NCBI GenBank assembly: GCA_963921425.1
Contig: OY992832.1
Coordinates: 15,660,835-15,724,834, forward strand
Direction of reading: 5' to 3'
Origin: Dryas octopetala
Lineage: Eukaryota > Streptophyta > Magnoliopsida > Rosales > Rosaceae
Length of the DNA stretch: 64,000 bases
Shown in pieces: positions 23,201 through 34,938 of this stretch. Under the pieces are notes generated by a model. That model searched no databases. It worked only from the letters and a program-made list of their open reading frames with translations, and had not been told where the DNA came from. The number at the start of each line of letters is the position of its first letter. The stretch's first letter is position 1. The translations under genes were made by a program, and so were the position numbers.

Positions 23201-24356
23201 AACCATTCTTATTAATAGCAAAATCAATATCTTTCCTAACCAACTGAACAACCGAAACTAAGTTCCTTCTTAATGAAGGTATAAAAAAAACTTCCTCTAA
23301 TTCTAAAAGAAAACCAGTTGCTAATCTAATGCTAACAGCTCCAATGGATTTGACTGCTACTGGCATCCCATTTCCTACTCGGATGTTGATTTCATCCTTC
23401 CTTGGTGTCCTCCTTCTTGTGATACCTAGCAAGGAATTTGCAATATGTATGGGTGAGCCTGTATCAATCCACCAAGAATTTATAGGAGAATCAACAAGAT
23501 TAACTTCCAAGTAAAAACAGTAAGGATTACCTTTCTTAATCATCCATGCCTTCCACTTATCACATTCTTTCTTAAAGTGGCCAGCCTTATGGCAGTGAAA
23601 ACACTTAAACTTATTTGTTTTCACTGCCTTGAGGCCATCTGGAGTGGGTTTGGAGCTGCTGCCTTGGTCTGGTGTTCCTTTTGATTTAGAAAAAATTTTC
23701 TTATTGTTTTTGTAAACCTTCTTACCAGAGTTGTTGGTTCCTTGTTGGACGAAATTAACTTCTGCTACAGCCTTGCCCTTTTTAAATCTCTCTTCCTCCT
23801 GAACACACATCCCTATCAGCTCATTAAGAGTCCATTTCTCCTTTTGAGCACTGTAGATAGTGATGAGATGTTCATATTGATCTGGCAGTGAACACAGTAC
23901 TTGATGAACAACAAATTCATCAACTATAGGTATCTTCAGAGCCTTTAGTTTTGCTGCAATATCAATTAAGGACATAATAAATTCCCTTACATTGCCTTTC
24001 CCATCGAATTTCTTAGTGGTCAGTGCAGCCATCAAGTTGCTTGTCTCTGCCTTTTCGGATTCCTTGTACTTATCAGTGATAGCCTCAAGATAAGCTTTTG
24101 CACTCACATTGTCCTTAATCCCTCCCTTGACTATGTCAGCCATAGCCCTCTTCATGATCAAAAGTGACATTCTATTTGCCTTTTCCCATTTTTCAAACTT
24201 GACTTTTTCTTCTTGAGTACTGGTTGCAGTTAGTGCAGCTGGTTTGTCTTCCCTAAGTGCTAAATCCAAATCATTGAGTCCCAGTACAATTTCGATGTCC
24301 TGCCTCCACTTCTTGAAATTGTGACCATTGAGGGGTTCAATGCTAGTAAAACTCAT
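20265..24356 (-). pseudogene. Copia gag-pol polyprotein frame with two stop codons
   Basis: A single frame of 1364 codons runs from ATG 24356 to 20265. In order: gag (UBN2-like, about 24356-23620), CCHC knuckle CFHCHKAGHFKKEC (about 23565-23608), aspartic protease WWIDTGSPIHIA (about 23448-23483), the GAG-pre-integrase His/Cys region (LWHKRLAH...CIECIKGK), integrase with HTDICGPF, SDRGGEF and the later Glu, reverse transcriptase with LYVDDILLAS (about 21247-21276), and RNase H (SDSDFAGC...STMQAEYVA). TAG stops interrupt at 23142-23144 (after protease) and 22467-22469 (end of the integrase core). There is no frameshift. The usual copia layout is one uninterrupted frame, so these are two nonsense mutations and the copy is non-autonomous as read. 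Domain order (INT before RT) is diagnostic of copia. Confidence 0.93.
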
Positions 24357-25113
24357 AGATGCTGCATTTTAAACTGAATCAATCAAAAAACATACTAAAA
24401 TTTGATCACAAAACTGTATAGTAAATGCCCCATACTGCATAAGATCCTTGATGTATGACTCAAATTTGTTGTTCATGCAGTAAGGATCTTTTATAGTCTT
24501 TATTATGTCATGAGTTTGTTATAAGATCACTTGTTTCGAGTATTCATTGCTACAATTTGTTAGCAGTAAGAACAGTCAAAAGAATAACTTGATCTTATAA
24601 GTAGCTCATGGCATAATCGATTCTGGACTTCAGTGATCAGATGGCATACCAATTTAGATGATGCCAACTGATGTCTAAAAATGCAGAATTATCATTATTT
24701 GATCTGTGCTAAAAACTGTTATCTTGAGTATAGTTTTCATGTTGCAGAAGTATTTTTGATTTCTAACAACATGAGAACTATGATCAAGAGTCAGATCAAA
24801 ATTCTTATGATGAGTTATGCAAAATAGAATTATTGCACAGCGGAATAAAAGAAAAAACATATACATGATTCAAATAAAAAACATGCGTATTACTGAGAGA
24901 TAAATTCAATACATGTAAAAATTGATATGAAAACTTAAGATACAATTAAAGCATCATGCAATTAAAATACCTCTGTAAGCACGATATAAAAATCACAATA
25001 ACTATAAACCAGAAAACCAAAATTCTAGTGAAGAAAACTAAATTTATGTAATATGGTATTAAAGCAGAGAACAACGATATATGCTGAATCTTGGTCTTTA
25101 AATTGTGTATGGT

Positions 25114-25126
25114 GGCTCTGATACCA
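25114..25126 (-). promoter_or_regulatory. Copia primer-binding site (initiator tRNA-Met)
   Basis: The minus strand reads tggtatcagagcc two bases inside the 5' LTR. This is the standard plant copia PBS, complementary to the 3' end of initiator methionyl-tRNA. Confidence 0.93.
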
Positions 25127-25128
25127 CA

Positions 25129-25614
25129 TGTAAGTATAATTACATCCACATAATACACAAAACACAAGACTTATCATATTATCCAATTGTCATTGCAGTA
25201 CCAATACCAGAAATCTCTACTGACCTGGTGAAGCCATTATGCAGGTGGATTAAAGCACACAAGTGAGCAGCAGCAGCCTTCCAATCAGCACAGCTAGAGT
25301 CTCTCATGCAATGGGGCAGAATGAATAGACTTCTTACTTGCTGTGTGACCAAGGACCATGCTTATATAGTGTCCCCTGAAATCCAAGTCCCTCCCATGAA
25401 GGGATTCTCCGATTTACAATCCTCATGGAACTCTATATGTATTAATTACTTAATTCTTTTGTCTTGTATAATTGTATAAGTCCTTCAAGTGTATAAGTGT
25501 CCTAGTCCTATACTGATAAGGTTTTTTGATAACAGTCCAATTGCTTATACATTAAGAAGTGTTGGTGACTTGCTGATTCCTAAAAGAACAAGGAATGTCC
25601 AACTTAATCTTACA
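25129..25614 (-). repeat. 5' LTR of the copia element
   Basis: 486 bp, co-linear with 19104-19589 without gaps. It carries the same TATA box (about 25360-25369, minus), which would drive the genomic RNA. It is bounded outside by TSD cgtcc and inside by the primer-binding site. Confidence 0.95.
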
Positions 25615-25704
25615 CGTCCAGTAATATACAATAGAAAATGCAAATAAGCTCTGATCCAACTTCTCAGTCTTTTACTTGTATGAATTGTCCAACCAATTCA
25701 ATGT

Positions 25705-25792
25705 AACTCACATCTACAGGGGAATCCAAGTTTGCAGCAGATAGGCTTTGCCCATATGGGCGCGCCATTCATTTGACTTGGGTTTTCACAGG
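25705..25792 (+). mobile_element. LINE RNase H-end fragment
   Basis: An 88-bp piece (taactcacatctacag ... gcccatatgggcgcgccatt ... ttgggttttcacag) matches 18336-18408. It sits in duplicated RLP flank between the copia element and the RLP gene. Confidence 0.6.
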
Positions 25793-25857
25793 ATATTCAT
25801 TAAACAAAACTAAAAAACAAATATAAATACAATATGAAACAACATGCATTTGAAACT

Positions 25858-26140
25858 TTTTTTGTTGTTGTCAAAGATATTCATTAAATCCCAAAAGGCA
25901 CCAAGAAGAAACTCAGACCACTTAGGCGCGCCCAAGAAGGCAAGAAAGATCAAAGCATCAAACAAAATACAGCAAAAAGACAATTAAAGACAACAAAGGA
26001 GCCCCCATTACCAAAAAAAAAAGACTTAAAAAGACCTTTGCACACACACTAAATTACCCAGCACTCCCCCATCAGCGTTCAATAGCCCAGCATCCATCAC
26101 AAACTGCAATCCAGCCTTAAAGCCATCAACTCCACACTGA
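25858..26140 (-). mobile_element. LINE 3' end, minus strand
   Basis: A T-run (25858-25865) on the plus strand is followed by gatattcattaaatcccaaa and aggcaccaagaagaaactca. That block recurs at 30370-30425 and 48493-48535. Read on the minus strand it is the last ~270 bp of a LINE ending in poly-A. No target duplication was resolved. It lies in the 3' flank of the RLP gene. Confidence 0.65.
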
Positions 26141-26272
26141 AGAATGAAGATACACAACAAACATTATTATTCATAAAAATTAGAAACACAAATGTAATAT
26201 GAAACAAGATGCCTTTGAAACTTTAAGCATTAGAAAAACGTACCATTCATTTAAGCAAAACACTATTACCAA

Positions 26273-29200
26273 TTAATTTCTCCTTCTAACACGCATGCGA
26301 CCACTCTGCTTCGGCCTTTTCAACATTTTACTTCGTACTTCTTTTCCAAACTCTTTCATAAACCAATCAACTTTTCTATTTGACAATACGAAATATCCTG
26401 TAGAAATTCCAACCACAATTCCACATCCATACCCCATCCATACTGTTTTCCAATCAATTCCATCTTCTCCCTCAAATGATATTGATGGTGGAGGTTGATG
26501 AGCCACCTCATTGGTGCATGTTTTCGAAAGTGGAAATCCACACAATCCCAAATTCCCACTATATGAATCATTTAAAAATGTATCAAATTGTGTGCCACGT
26601 GGTATGGACCCAACAAGTTGGTTTTCTGAAAGGTTCAATTTTGAAAGGGATGTCAAGTTTGCTAATTGCCATGGAATCTTACCAACAAGCCTGTTTGAGG
26701 AGATATCCAACCATTCAAGTTCAGTCAAATTACTAAAGGACGGTGGAATGGGACCTGTGAGCTTGTTATGAGACAAGTTAAGCCCCTTCAATGATTTCAG
26801 CTTGCCGATCACCTTTGGAATCTCTCCTTTGAAACCATTGCTTGAGAAATCAATGGTTGTGAACATGGTTTGTATTTTCACCAACTCAACGTACAAACCT
26901 TTCATTGCTACTATCACACTGTCTTTGTAATAGCCCGAAGGGTCTCCCATATATTCCAGTTCATCTCGTCGTACGTTCACCATAGCCATCAGGTTCTCTA
27001 AATATTTTGTCGGCAAAAGACCACTAAATTGATTCTGGGAGAGGTCCATGATTCGCAGTCTTCGGAAGGGAAATCTAGTTTTGGGATTGCTTATGGCACC
27101 ATGGAATTGGTTAGACCTCAAGATGAGAACCTGCAACTCTGGAAGAGATTCCAACCAATGGGGGAAGGTGTCATTGATGTTGTTGTTGCCGAGGTCTACA
27201 ACTTCCATCCATTTACAATTGAGCAAAGACCGCGGCACTGGTCCCTCAAATTGATTTCCATTCAGGTCGAGATTCCTCAACACGTTACCCTTTGCGAATG
27301 TTGCAGGGATCAAGCCAACAAATTTATTCTTCCGCAGATCCAAAACTGAGAGAGACTCAGAAAAATTCCCTATGCATGGAGGAATTTCACCACTCAAGCT
27401 ATTATTAGACAAATCAAGGACTCTTAGGGAACTCAGGTTGCAAATCGTTGAAGGCAGCCCTCCAGTCAATTGATTGTTTGATGCAGAAAAGAACCAAGTG
27501 GAAGGTGGTGGAATCAGAAGCTGTCCTTGGAGCAAGTTGGAGCTAAGGTCAAGAATCTCTAAGTTTACCCATGGAAGAAGTTGTTCTATACCTGTCAAGA
27601 AATTGTGAGAAAGATTCAAATAATTCAATGAATCTTTCCCCACATCCAACAGCCATGTGGGAACGTTGCCTTGAATTTGGTTCTGGGAAAGGTCTATCCA
27701 TTCCAATTGTGGTGAGCCTCTTAGAAAGTATGGGAACTCAGTTATGTTGCAAGAAGACAAACCCAGTGACAGAAGTTGAGGCCAGGAGAAGTTGCTGAAG
27801 TTGTTAAAACTCACCGACAGATGATTATAGGAAAGATCAAGATAAGTGAGACTTTGGAGTTTTCCTCCAAACTTTTGAAACTCCAAAATGCCACTCAAGT
27901 TATTTGAAGATAGATAAAGGATTTCAAGGTCTAAAAGTACAAAGATTGAACTTGGAATCGCGCCTTGTAGCTTGTTAGAATCTAAATAAAGATGCAATAA
28001 CGAAGTAGATTGGAATTCGTTGATATTACCAGTGAGTTGGTTCTTGGATAGGCTTAAATATTTCAAAGATGGCAAGATATATAACCAAGATGGTATGGTT
28101 CCGTTAAGTGAGTTATTAGATAATCTGAGTGCGGTTAAATGTAAAGGAATAGGACCAACAAGTTGTTTCGTTGAAGAATCATATATAGATGAAGATATTT
28201 TTGTGGAGTTACTATGAACTTCAGGAAGTTGACCCACAAACTTGTTACTTGAAAGATCCAATTTAATGAGTCCCTCAAGGTTTAAAAGCGACCATGGGAT
28301 CTGGCCACTAAAACCGTTATCTCTGAGGTTCAACCTCTTGATTTGTGTGAAGTTTCCAAGCAATGCAGGATATGATGATCCAACAAAATTGCAATGGTTG
28401 AGGTACAAGTCACTCAAAGATTTCAAAATTCTGGTCAGATAAGGTAAATCTATTGAGATTCTAGTCTCAGAGAGGTCCAGGTATGCGAGTGGACTGCTCC
28501 AATTAGATTTTGGGAAAGAACCAGTGAGTTCATAGTTGTAACCTAAATCAAGTTCCTCAAGGTTTGGTAGGCAGAATGTTTTCTCTGGGAATTTCCCTTG
28601 CAAATTACAACCCCAGAGGCTAAGAGACATCAAGGAAGAAGACAAATTCATAAATGAATCAAGTCCAACTGAGGACATGTTAACTTCGTCCAGACGAAGC
28701 TCTCTAAGGTTTGTTAGGTTTTGAACAAGTCTTTTGAAACCAAGTGTTTCTAGGCTCATCCTGGCTCCATAATTAAAAGAGATATTAAGTGAAACCAATT
28801 TGGAAAGGTATGAGATTTCTAAAGGGATACGACCACTGAAGTTGGAGAAGCAAAGGTCAAGGTGAGTCATACTTACAAAGCCACCAAAGTTGGAAGAAAC
28901 TGGGGAACCTCTGAAATCGTTGTAAGAGAGGTTTAGCTTCTGGAGATGAGCAAGGGAGAAAAGACTACTGTTGTCATGAATATTGCCTTGAAGCCCACTA
29001 TTGCCAAGGTTGAGGCCAATCACGTGACCCGTCACTCTTTCACAAGTGATTCCACTCCATGCGCAGCAATCCTTACTCTTATCCCAAAAGACTGTTCTAG
29101 GATAAGGAGGAGGAAAAGTTATTCCATAAAAAAAAAAAAAAAACGATACACAGATTTATCAATAGAGAAGGAGTTTTTGAATTGAAGCAAAGCAGAGCTC

Positions 29201-29319
29201 TCGTCAGGATGACAGAGATGACCTGAAGAAGGAGAAGAAGAAGAGTTAAATGATGCTGAGCAGCTGAATTGAGAAGTATAGACCAAGAAGAGGAGATGCA
29301 GCCATGACAACCACCCCAT
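26273..29319 (-). CDS. LRR receptor-like protein (Cf-9/RLP family), frame broken at a T16 tract
   Basis: ATG at 29319 starts a signal peptide (MGWLSWLHLLFLVYTSQFSC) and LRRNT cap (CHPDESSALLQFKNSF). After the tract, DKSKDCCAWSGITC (second Cys motif) leads into some 25-30 extracellular LRRs of the LxxLxxLxLSxNxLxGxIPxx type. Then come the cap GTQFDTFLNDSYSGNLGLCG, an acidic spacer, one transmembrane helix (about GYGCGIVVGISTGYFVLS) and a short basic tail with no kinase. The frame is open from about 29127 to 26273. A run of 16 T on the coding strand (29143-29128) shifts frame between LRRNT and the Cys motif, so translation from ATG stops at the TAA about 65 codons in. A one-base length difference would join the frames into about 1015 residues. 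The family acts at the plasma membrane with SOBIR1-type kinases in recognition of pathogens or development; the ligand is unknown. Either a recent pseudogene or a homopolymer error. Confidence 0.85.
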
Positions 29320-29339
29320 CTTAATTTCTACTACTCTGA

Positions 29340-29944
29340 AAATGTTGAGTGTAGTTGGATGCTCTTAATGCATATATATATACATGTCACCAACTTGTCA
29401 GATATATATGGTCCAGTATGAAAAGCTCTAATCCAACTTGTCAGTCTTTGTCAATTGGTATGAAAAATCAATTGTTACAAAATATCAATGTCCCTCTCGG
29501 CATGACTATATATGTTCAGTTGTCCTGTGCGGAATTACATTCATCTTTAATGCAGTGGTACCAAGACAATGAAAGATGGGACCCATCAATTGGAAAACAT
29601 GGTAATCTCTGCTTCTACCATTCTGACTAGGAAGAGTGGAAGACCTGTCCATATATATCTGTTAACGTTGCGTTGGGAGTCAGGCTTTACCTTCATTGCT
29701 AGCAACCAATTCTGACTAATTCAAACTTCAATAGCAACCAACCTCAAGGAAGACTTGGTCGATAGCAACCTGATGAATACAGTTGGAGGCCGCCTTGAAC
29801 AATTTCCGCTGCCCAATCCTATCACAATGCATATTAATTATCAGTTACTAATTAATTCAAGTCAGGAGCTCGTGGTTAGGAATGTTTGATTTTAGAAATT
29901 CCTGTTCGGAATTTTCATGGACCTAACATTCATCACTAGAGTCT
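29340..29944 (-). promoter_or_regulatory. Upstream region of the RLP gene, duplicated elsewhere in the window
   Basis: TA-rich sequence (gcatatatatatacatg, about 29370-29386) lies about 50-65 bp upstream of the RLP ATG. The segments 29340-29480, 29632-29690 and 29820-29885 recur next to other RLP relics (18686-18760/25618-25680, 17950-18000, 49712-49750, 49985-50060). The promoter was therefore duplicated with the gene. No specific factor sites are claimed. Confidence 0.5.
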
Positions 29945-30160
29945 TGGTCTAGTAGGGGTTGTCGGATTCTGTGCAGAATTTCCACACGTAGAATTATACA
30001 AGCGAATCTTATGTTTGTTTAGGTGTTGGTGAAATCTTGAGTGCTGAGCTTTGGGCCCTTTTCTTTGGTCTCAAGCTTTGCTTGGATGAGCAATATCATC
30101 CACATTCTTGTTCAGTCAGATTCAGCTCCTGTGGTTTATTTAGTCATTTGTAATGTACAG
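29945..30160 (+). mobile_element. LINE RNase H fragment
   Basis: This is co-linear with 18056-18260 (gcagaatttccacacgta, gttggtgaaatcttgagtgc, gcttggatgagcaatatca). It breaks off near 30155 without poly-A. The following 30170-30320 has a TATA-like cctataaatag, but no defined element was resolved. Confidence 0.6.
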
Positions 30161-30344
30161 TTGTTATCACCTGGTATTACTTACTCATTTAAGTTAATGA
30201 ATTTGGAGTGTTCCACCACTTGATTCACTTGCCTATAAATAGACAACTTGTATAGTAATAAAAGTCAAGAGACAACTCTCTCATATTGCCTTTGTCCGGT
30301 TACTGTTTTAGTTTATACTCAAACAAATATCAAACAACATGCAT

Positions 30345-30440
30345 TTGAAGCTTTTTTTTTTTTTTTCGGTTGTTGTCAAAGATATTCATTAAATCTCAAA
30401 AGGCACCAATAAGAAACTCAGACCACTTATATCTGGATGT
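30345..30440 (-). mobile_element. LINE 3'-end fragment, minus strand
   Basis: A T-run (30352-30366) followed by cggttgttgtcaaagatattcattaaatctcaaaaggcacc matches 25858-25925 over about 70 bp. As at 25858 it follows the sequence aacatgcatttgaaactttt, so the RLP flank and LINE were copied together. Confidence 0.6.
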
Positions 30441-32089
30441 GTGCTAAAACAACTCAATTCAGGCCCTACCCGTTCTATAAAAAGGGCAGCCCGCGGCTTT
30501 AAAAAGGCATTGAGTTCGGCTGAACCACAACTCTAAACACTTCATAGAAATACACTCTCACGCAAGAAGCATTTTTCAATTCTAAAAATGATGATTCAAT
30601 ATTACACCTGAACTAGTACTTGAATTGGCATCAATTTAGAACCTACAATTATTCATTTGAACTGTCTCATAATTCTCTTTTAAAGGAGCCTGGAGTAGAT
30701 TAATAAACGATCAACAGAAATTTAGGAGCACTTTCGAATCAATTTACATGACATTGTTCACAAAATGAAAACTAGCTGGCATCAACTAAGATGTCACAAA
30801 GATGACAAGCAGGCTGTCCCAAACATTAAAGTGTGATGGGTTAAAATGAACAAAAACGTGAGAAAAGCTTTGTCCTACAGCTAAAGCAGCCAATTCTTGA
30901 GTCTTGAAGCACATTTCTTCAGGTGAAAAAGATCTGCCCCTGCAACACAAGTAATATAATTAATTAAAGATTTTCAGCGATAATTTCTATTGAAAATTTT
31001 CAACTTTGTCGTATATGCAATTAAGCATTCAAGTTGTAAACCAAACACAAGCAGTGAATTCATTGGAAACCTTACGCGATAAGACCACACACGATGAAAA
31101 AAGTGAAAAGAAACCCACCACTTCTTCGACGAATTACAGGAAGGAATGGCTCAGTTATAAGAATCATTAGTGAAAGCCAAGCATAAAGATAATTAACTAA
31201 CAACAGTGAAAATTCATTCCCCAGAAGAATTGAACATAAAGACTCGCACAAGAGCTAGCCATAATCAATCAGCAAGGTTACGCATTATCACATTAGGTAA
31301 TTATTATATGCCAACATAAAAAAGAAAAGAAAAAGTAAAAAGAACTCACAATTAGATTATCATGTCTCCTTCATTTCCTTACAAAGCCAATGACAAACAG
31401 AAGGACCCAAAATCAATAAGATATGAGTAGTATGAGGCTAAACAATAACATCATGACTTATATCTATGAACCAAAGAGCTCTGTCCAACAAGAAGGTTTG
31501 CTGTCTCTATTGAGTATCTAGCAAGAAACAATAGTAAAGGCAAAAGGAAATAAAATTATGAAAATACTTGGCAAGAGAAATATACGACACCTCAAAACAT
31601 CCATGACATGCATACAACAGTAGGAATGCTGATGTGTAATTCATATGAAAACCTGACTAGGGCATGGATTTGTTAACTACCAGTACCAAGCATAATGAAC
31701 AGGTATACTACTTTGAGTAATCCATGGGTGAAAAATACTGATTGGATAAAACTACAAGAACCAAATGCAGCACAAGAATTCATGTTCATAAAAAATAAAA
31801 AAGTACAACAAAAAACATTTTCCTTTTTTTCCATAATATGAGTTTGTTTCCCTGGAATGATATATTGCCTTTTTGTTTATGGAAAAAGAAACAGTAGCCA
31901 CTTCTTCCAACTCCATTTAGTTGTTATCTAAGCCCAGCAATTTAAAAACAAACACCGACAAATAAGAATACAACTATACAAACCTTGTTCAGTAGTGCAT
32001 AAAAACACTATATACCGAAACAAATGCAAAAGAAACAAAAAAGAGATTGAGTGGATTCATCTTCTTCACCTCTCCTATCTACCTTTGTC
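30441..32089. other. Non-coding DNA downstream of the F-box gene
   Basis: No frame is supported. On the minus strand, 30949-30941 reads as a tgttgcag acceptor followed by gggcagatc, which might be a spliced 3' UTR exon of the F-box gene; this is weak. The rest is AT-rich without recognised repeats. Confidence 0.4.
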
Positions 32090-33264
32090 TCATGCTTCAT
32101 ATTCCTGATCAATATTTGGATAGTAGTTGGGCGAAACAAGGCTCTCCAGGTACATCTTAACAGTACCAACTTTGGGAAATCCACGAATTGGTAAATTCTG
32201 AAAGCTTTCTTCATCAAAATTGTACATAACCAACCGGTCTTTGAACACCAACAGGTCATGGTTTTTCTTCCAGAAACCTGAATGCAGTAATACGGAATAT
32301 GGGATTGAGATCCTTATTTTAGTCCAAGTCTCCCTCACTCCATATTGTTTCATGACCCAAAACTCATTATGTGTTCTACCATCAGCACAATGTGTTATAC
32401 ATAGGCATTCCCTGAACACCCCCAGAAGATGCTGTTTTACTTTAATATTGGGATCAGGCGGCACTGGGATCTGTCGAACCTCCTCCTCTGCTAAAAGGAA
32501 AGACATGATAACCACTGATTTTTTCCTACCGGCTCTTCGAACCAACCAATGAAGACCTCTATTCAGCAGGATCCCATCCCAATGTATAAGATATTCACAT
32601 TTGTAGGGGAATCGCCTCTCAGTCACTCGCCAAGAACCAGTTTTCAAAGAGTAGACACTAAACAGAATTCCATCTTCAAAGCACCTCCCACTAACCACCT
32701 TGTAATCATCAGTAGAGTGATCAAATCCAAACCCACGTAGGTCAAAGTAATATGCCTCATGAACATATGGGTTTGGCGGCTCTGGTAGTTTCTTGGATTC
32801 CCTGGTTGCCGGATTGACCAAATACAACTTCCAGTAATGTAACTGGCACAGCAATAAGCCATTGCAGTATAACATAAAGTGAACCCGATTACTTTCCAGT
32901 TCATTATAAACATAGTCGACCTCAGTGGCTACAGCTACTACACCATCATCATCATAATCAACCTTATCAATATCATCATAATCAAGAAATGCATCATTAC
33001 CATGGAGAAACTCATCGAGGTCCAAAGAGTAAAGGGACTTATGTTCCGAATTAGTAAACAGGACACTTCGCTTTGATACAAAACATCGTCATTCTCATTG
33101 GTTTTATTAAAGTGCATTTTAACAAAAGCAGGGTCGGAGATTAGAGAACGCCATGGCTTTGATACACACCTGAAGCGGCATAGGGACTTCACTAGTAGCC
33201 ACAAAAGAATCTCACGTATGGTCTCCAACGGAAGGTGTGGGTATTTCTTCGGTTGGTCCGCCAT
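32090..33264 (-). CDS. F-box protein with FBA-type domain, one frameshift
   Basis: ATG at 33264 (MADQPKKYPHLPLETIREIL) opens an F-box (LPLETIREILLWLLVKSLCR and FRCVSKPWRSLISDPAFVK). In another frame, text reading VLFTNSEHKSLYSLDLDEFL continues into the F-box-associated region (LYLVNPATRESKKLPEPP, FGFDHSTDDYKVV, VYSLKTGSWR, GLHWLV) and ends at 32090. The frames meet around 33065-33095, where one indel would join them. Product length would be about 390 residues, usual for CPR30-type F-box proteins. These serve as substrate receptors of SCF ubiquitin ligases; the substrate is unknown. The upstream ATG at 33324 lies in LINE-adjacent sequence and is less likely. Whether it is a recent pseudogene or a sequence error cannot be told here. 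Confidence 0.85.
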
Positions 33265-33319
33265 TCTCTTCCGCCGTTCGCAGCTGGGGTTTCCCATCAG
33301 TTGGTGGCCATATGGGCCA

Positions 33320-33508
33320 TTCATTTAGTGCTGAGCTTTGATCCCTTTTCTTTGGGCCATATGGGCCATTCATTTGACTTGGGTTTTCACAGATTGGTTA
33401 GTGCTTCAAGATTGTATAGATAAGAAAGGTCGAACTAGCTAGGCCGAGACATGTGGTAGCTTCGTTTTGTTGTTGGGCTTTGGCCCCTTTGTAACTAAAA
33501 AAAAAAAG
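33320..33508 (+). mobile_element. Rearranged LINE 3' end immediately upstream of the F-box gene
   Basis: It contains gccatatgggccattcattt twice (around 33307 and 33355) flanking agtgctgagctttgatccct, then ttgacttgggttttcacagattggttagtgc, ggtcgaactag, ggctttggcccctttgtaac and A11 (33498-33508). This is a scrambled copy of the 18056-18541 LINE end. It lies 55 bp from the F-box ATG, so it may form part of that gene's promoter. Confidence 0.65.
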
Positions 33509-33830
33509 TCTAATGTGGTACAAATAATTTTAGAAAAACAATTTTGATCATGTATTTTTTACCTAAAAATAAATTTAGTGCTCATGGTTTAAATTTTGTC
33601 AATTGGATCCTTGTGCTTAATCTTAGGACTATTTTAAAATTTCTTCAGTTACTTTGACAAAACCCTTGTTTTTAAGAATTTTTTTTTTTTCGGCGTACTG
33701 GAAGACTATCTTAAGGGTTTTCTAAAACTAATTTCAATTTCAATTTTCGTGTTTATTTAATAGAGAAATTGAGACTCGGTCAAGTTTTAGGCTTTTAGCG
33801 TTTGAACTTTAAGTTTAAGAATTTTTGGAA

Positions 33831-34938
33831 GGCAGCAGCTATTCCGACCACCCATTGTTGTTGAGTTGATCACCCTCATATTAATTTAGTAAAAGACATT
33901 TTTATCCCATTGTAAAATGACAACATAGGATATCTTCTTTTCTTAAAGCATGTTTTCTCATTACACCCCCATATCATCTTTACCACCACCAGTTACTCCA
34001 CCCACACCTACACCCACACCCACACCCACACCTACACCCACACCCACACCATTACCTTCATCTTCACACTCTCTTCCACTAAACCATCATCTTTAACATC
34101 TACACTCTTCAACCAAAACCCTAGACATAGACTATTCATTTCATCACTCCTATTATACCAAAATCAACTATTTTTGACAAATGGACACTCAGAATGACCA
34201 ATTGGAGTCGTCAAATAAGGTCATTTTGATCAGTTTTTTCGTTTTTTTACGAAATTTTTTGTGTTAAGAGATCTTCTGTTTGCAGTTTTATTCGGAACAC
34301 CAGAACTGAAATATGCAAACTATTTCGGTAAATACCCACCGAATAAAGTTGACCATTCGAAGTCAACTTTTTCTTTTTATTCATTCGGTGTGTACTTGCC
34401 GAATATTTTAAATAAATTCAAAAGTATTATACCGAAAATGTTTCACAATTTTGGTAGTTTTCTATTGAATACTGGGACTTGCATAATTTTTTTTCTATTT
34501 TGAATAGGAGCAACAATTGGGACATGATTCCACATGATATAGTATGGTTGAAGATAGAGATTGTTGTGGGTGATGGAGGTGGTGGCTAATGATGGTGACA
34601 ACGGCGCTGAAGGAAGGCTTCCACTTGATTTATTTGCTCGTGTTCGATTTAACTTAGGGAGAGATGGAGACAGAGAGATGGAGATGACATCGTTGAGTGA
34701 CAGAGACGACGGCGCCGACGACGGTGAGTGACGGAGACAGCGACAATGAGGGAGAACCACCAGTGACCAAAATTTACCACACTGTGAAAGTCATAGGTGG
34801 TTTAATGGGTTTAGAAAGTAAAGTTAGAAATTGAGGGTATTTGGATCATTATGGGGTGGTGAACTCAGCAAAATTTTGAAAACTCAAAATAAATGGTGGT
34901 CAACTCAGCAACAATGGATGGTCGAAATAGTCGCCACC
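33831..34938. mobile_element. Mutator-like non-autonomous element with 9-bp TSD
   Basis: The left end reads ggcagcagctattccgacca and the complement of the right end reads ggtggcgactatttcgacca. They align for about 44 bp, with nearly all differences being transitions. Perfect 9-bp direct repeats tttttggaa flank it (33822-33830 and 34939-34947), the TSD length of the Mutator superfamily. The 1108-bp interior holds a cacacc/cacacct microsatellite (about 34000-34050), Q/N-poor short frames and a purine-rich GC segment near 34560-34750. No transposase was found. Confidence 0.88.
34000..34050. repeat. (CACACC)n-type microsatellite
   Basis: About eight imperfect cacccacac/cacacctac units lie inside the Mutator-like element. 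Confidence 0.85.

Larger units (their letters stand above)
19104..25614 (-). mobile_element. Ty1-copia retrotransposon, full length
   Basis: The 6511-bp element has two 486-bp LTRs beginning TG and ending CA and perfect TSDs cgtcc (19099-19103 and 25615-25619). All coding is on the minus strand, so the 25129-25614 copy is the 5' LTR. A primer-binding site matching initiator tRNA-Met and a purine tract lie in the expected places. I count six substitutions between the LTRs (about 1.2%), which means an insertion well under a million years old if a grass-type LTR rate of 1.3e-8 is assumed. The gag-pol frame is complete but has two stop codons. Confidence 0.95.

Noticed and set aside
24675..25167. 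Short minus-strand hydrophobic frames between copia gag and 5' LTR
   Set aside because: They lie in the untranslated leader of the element; AT-rich, no domain.
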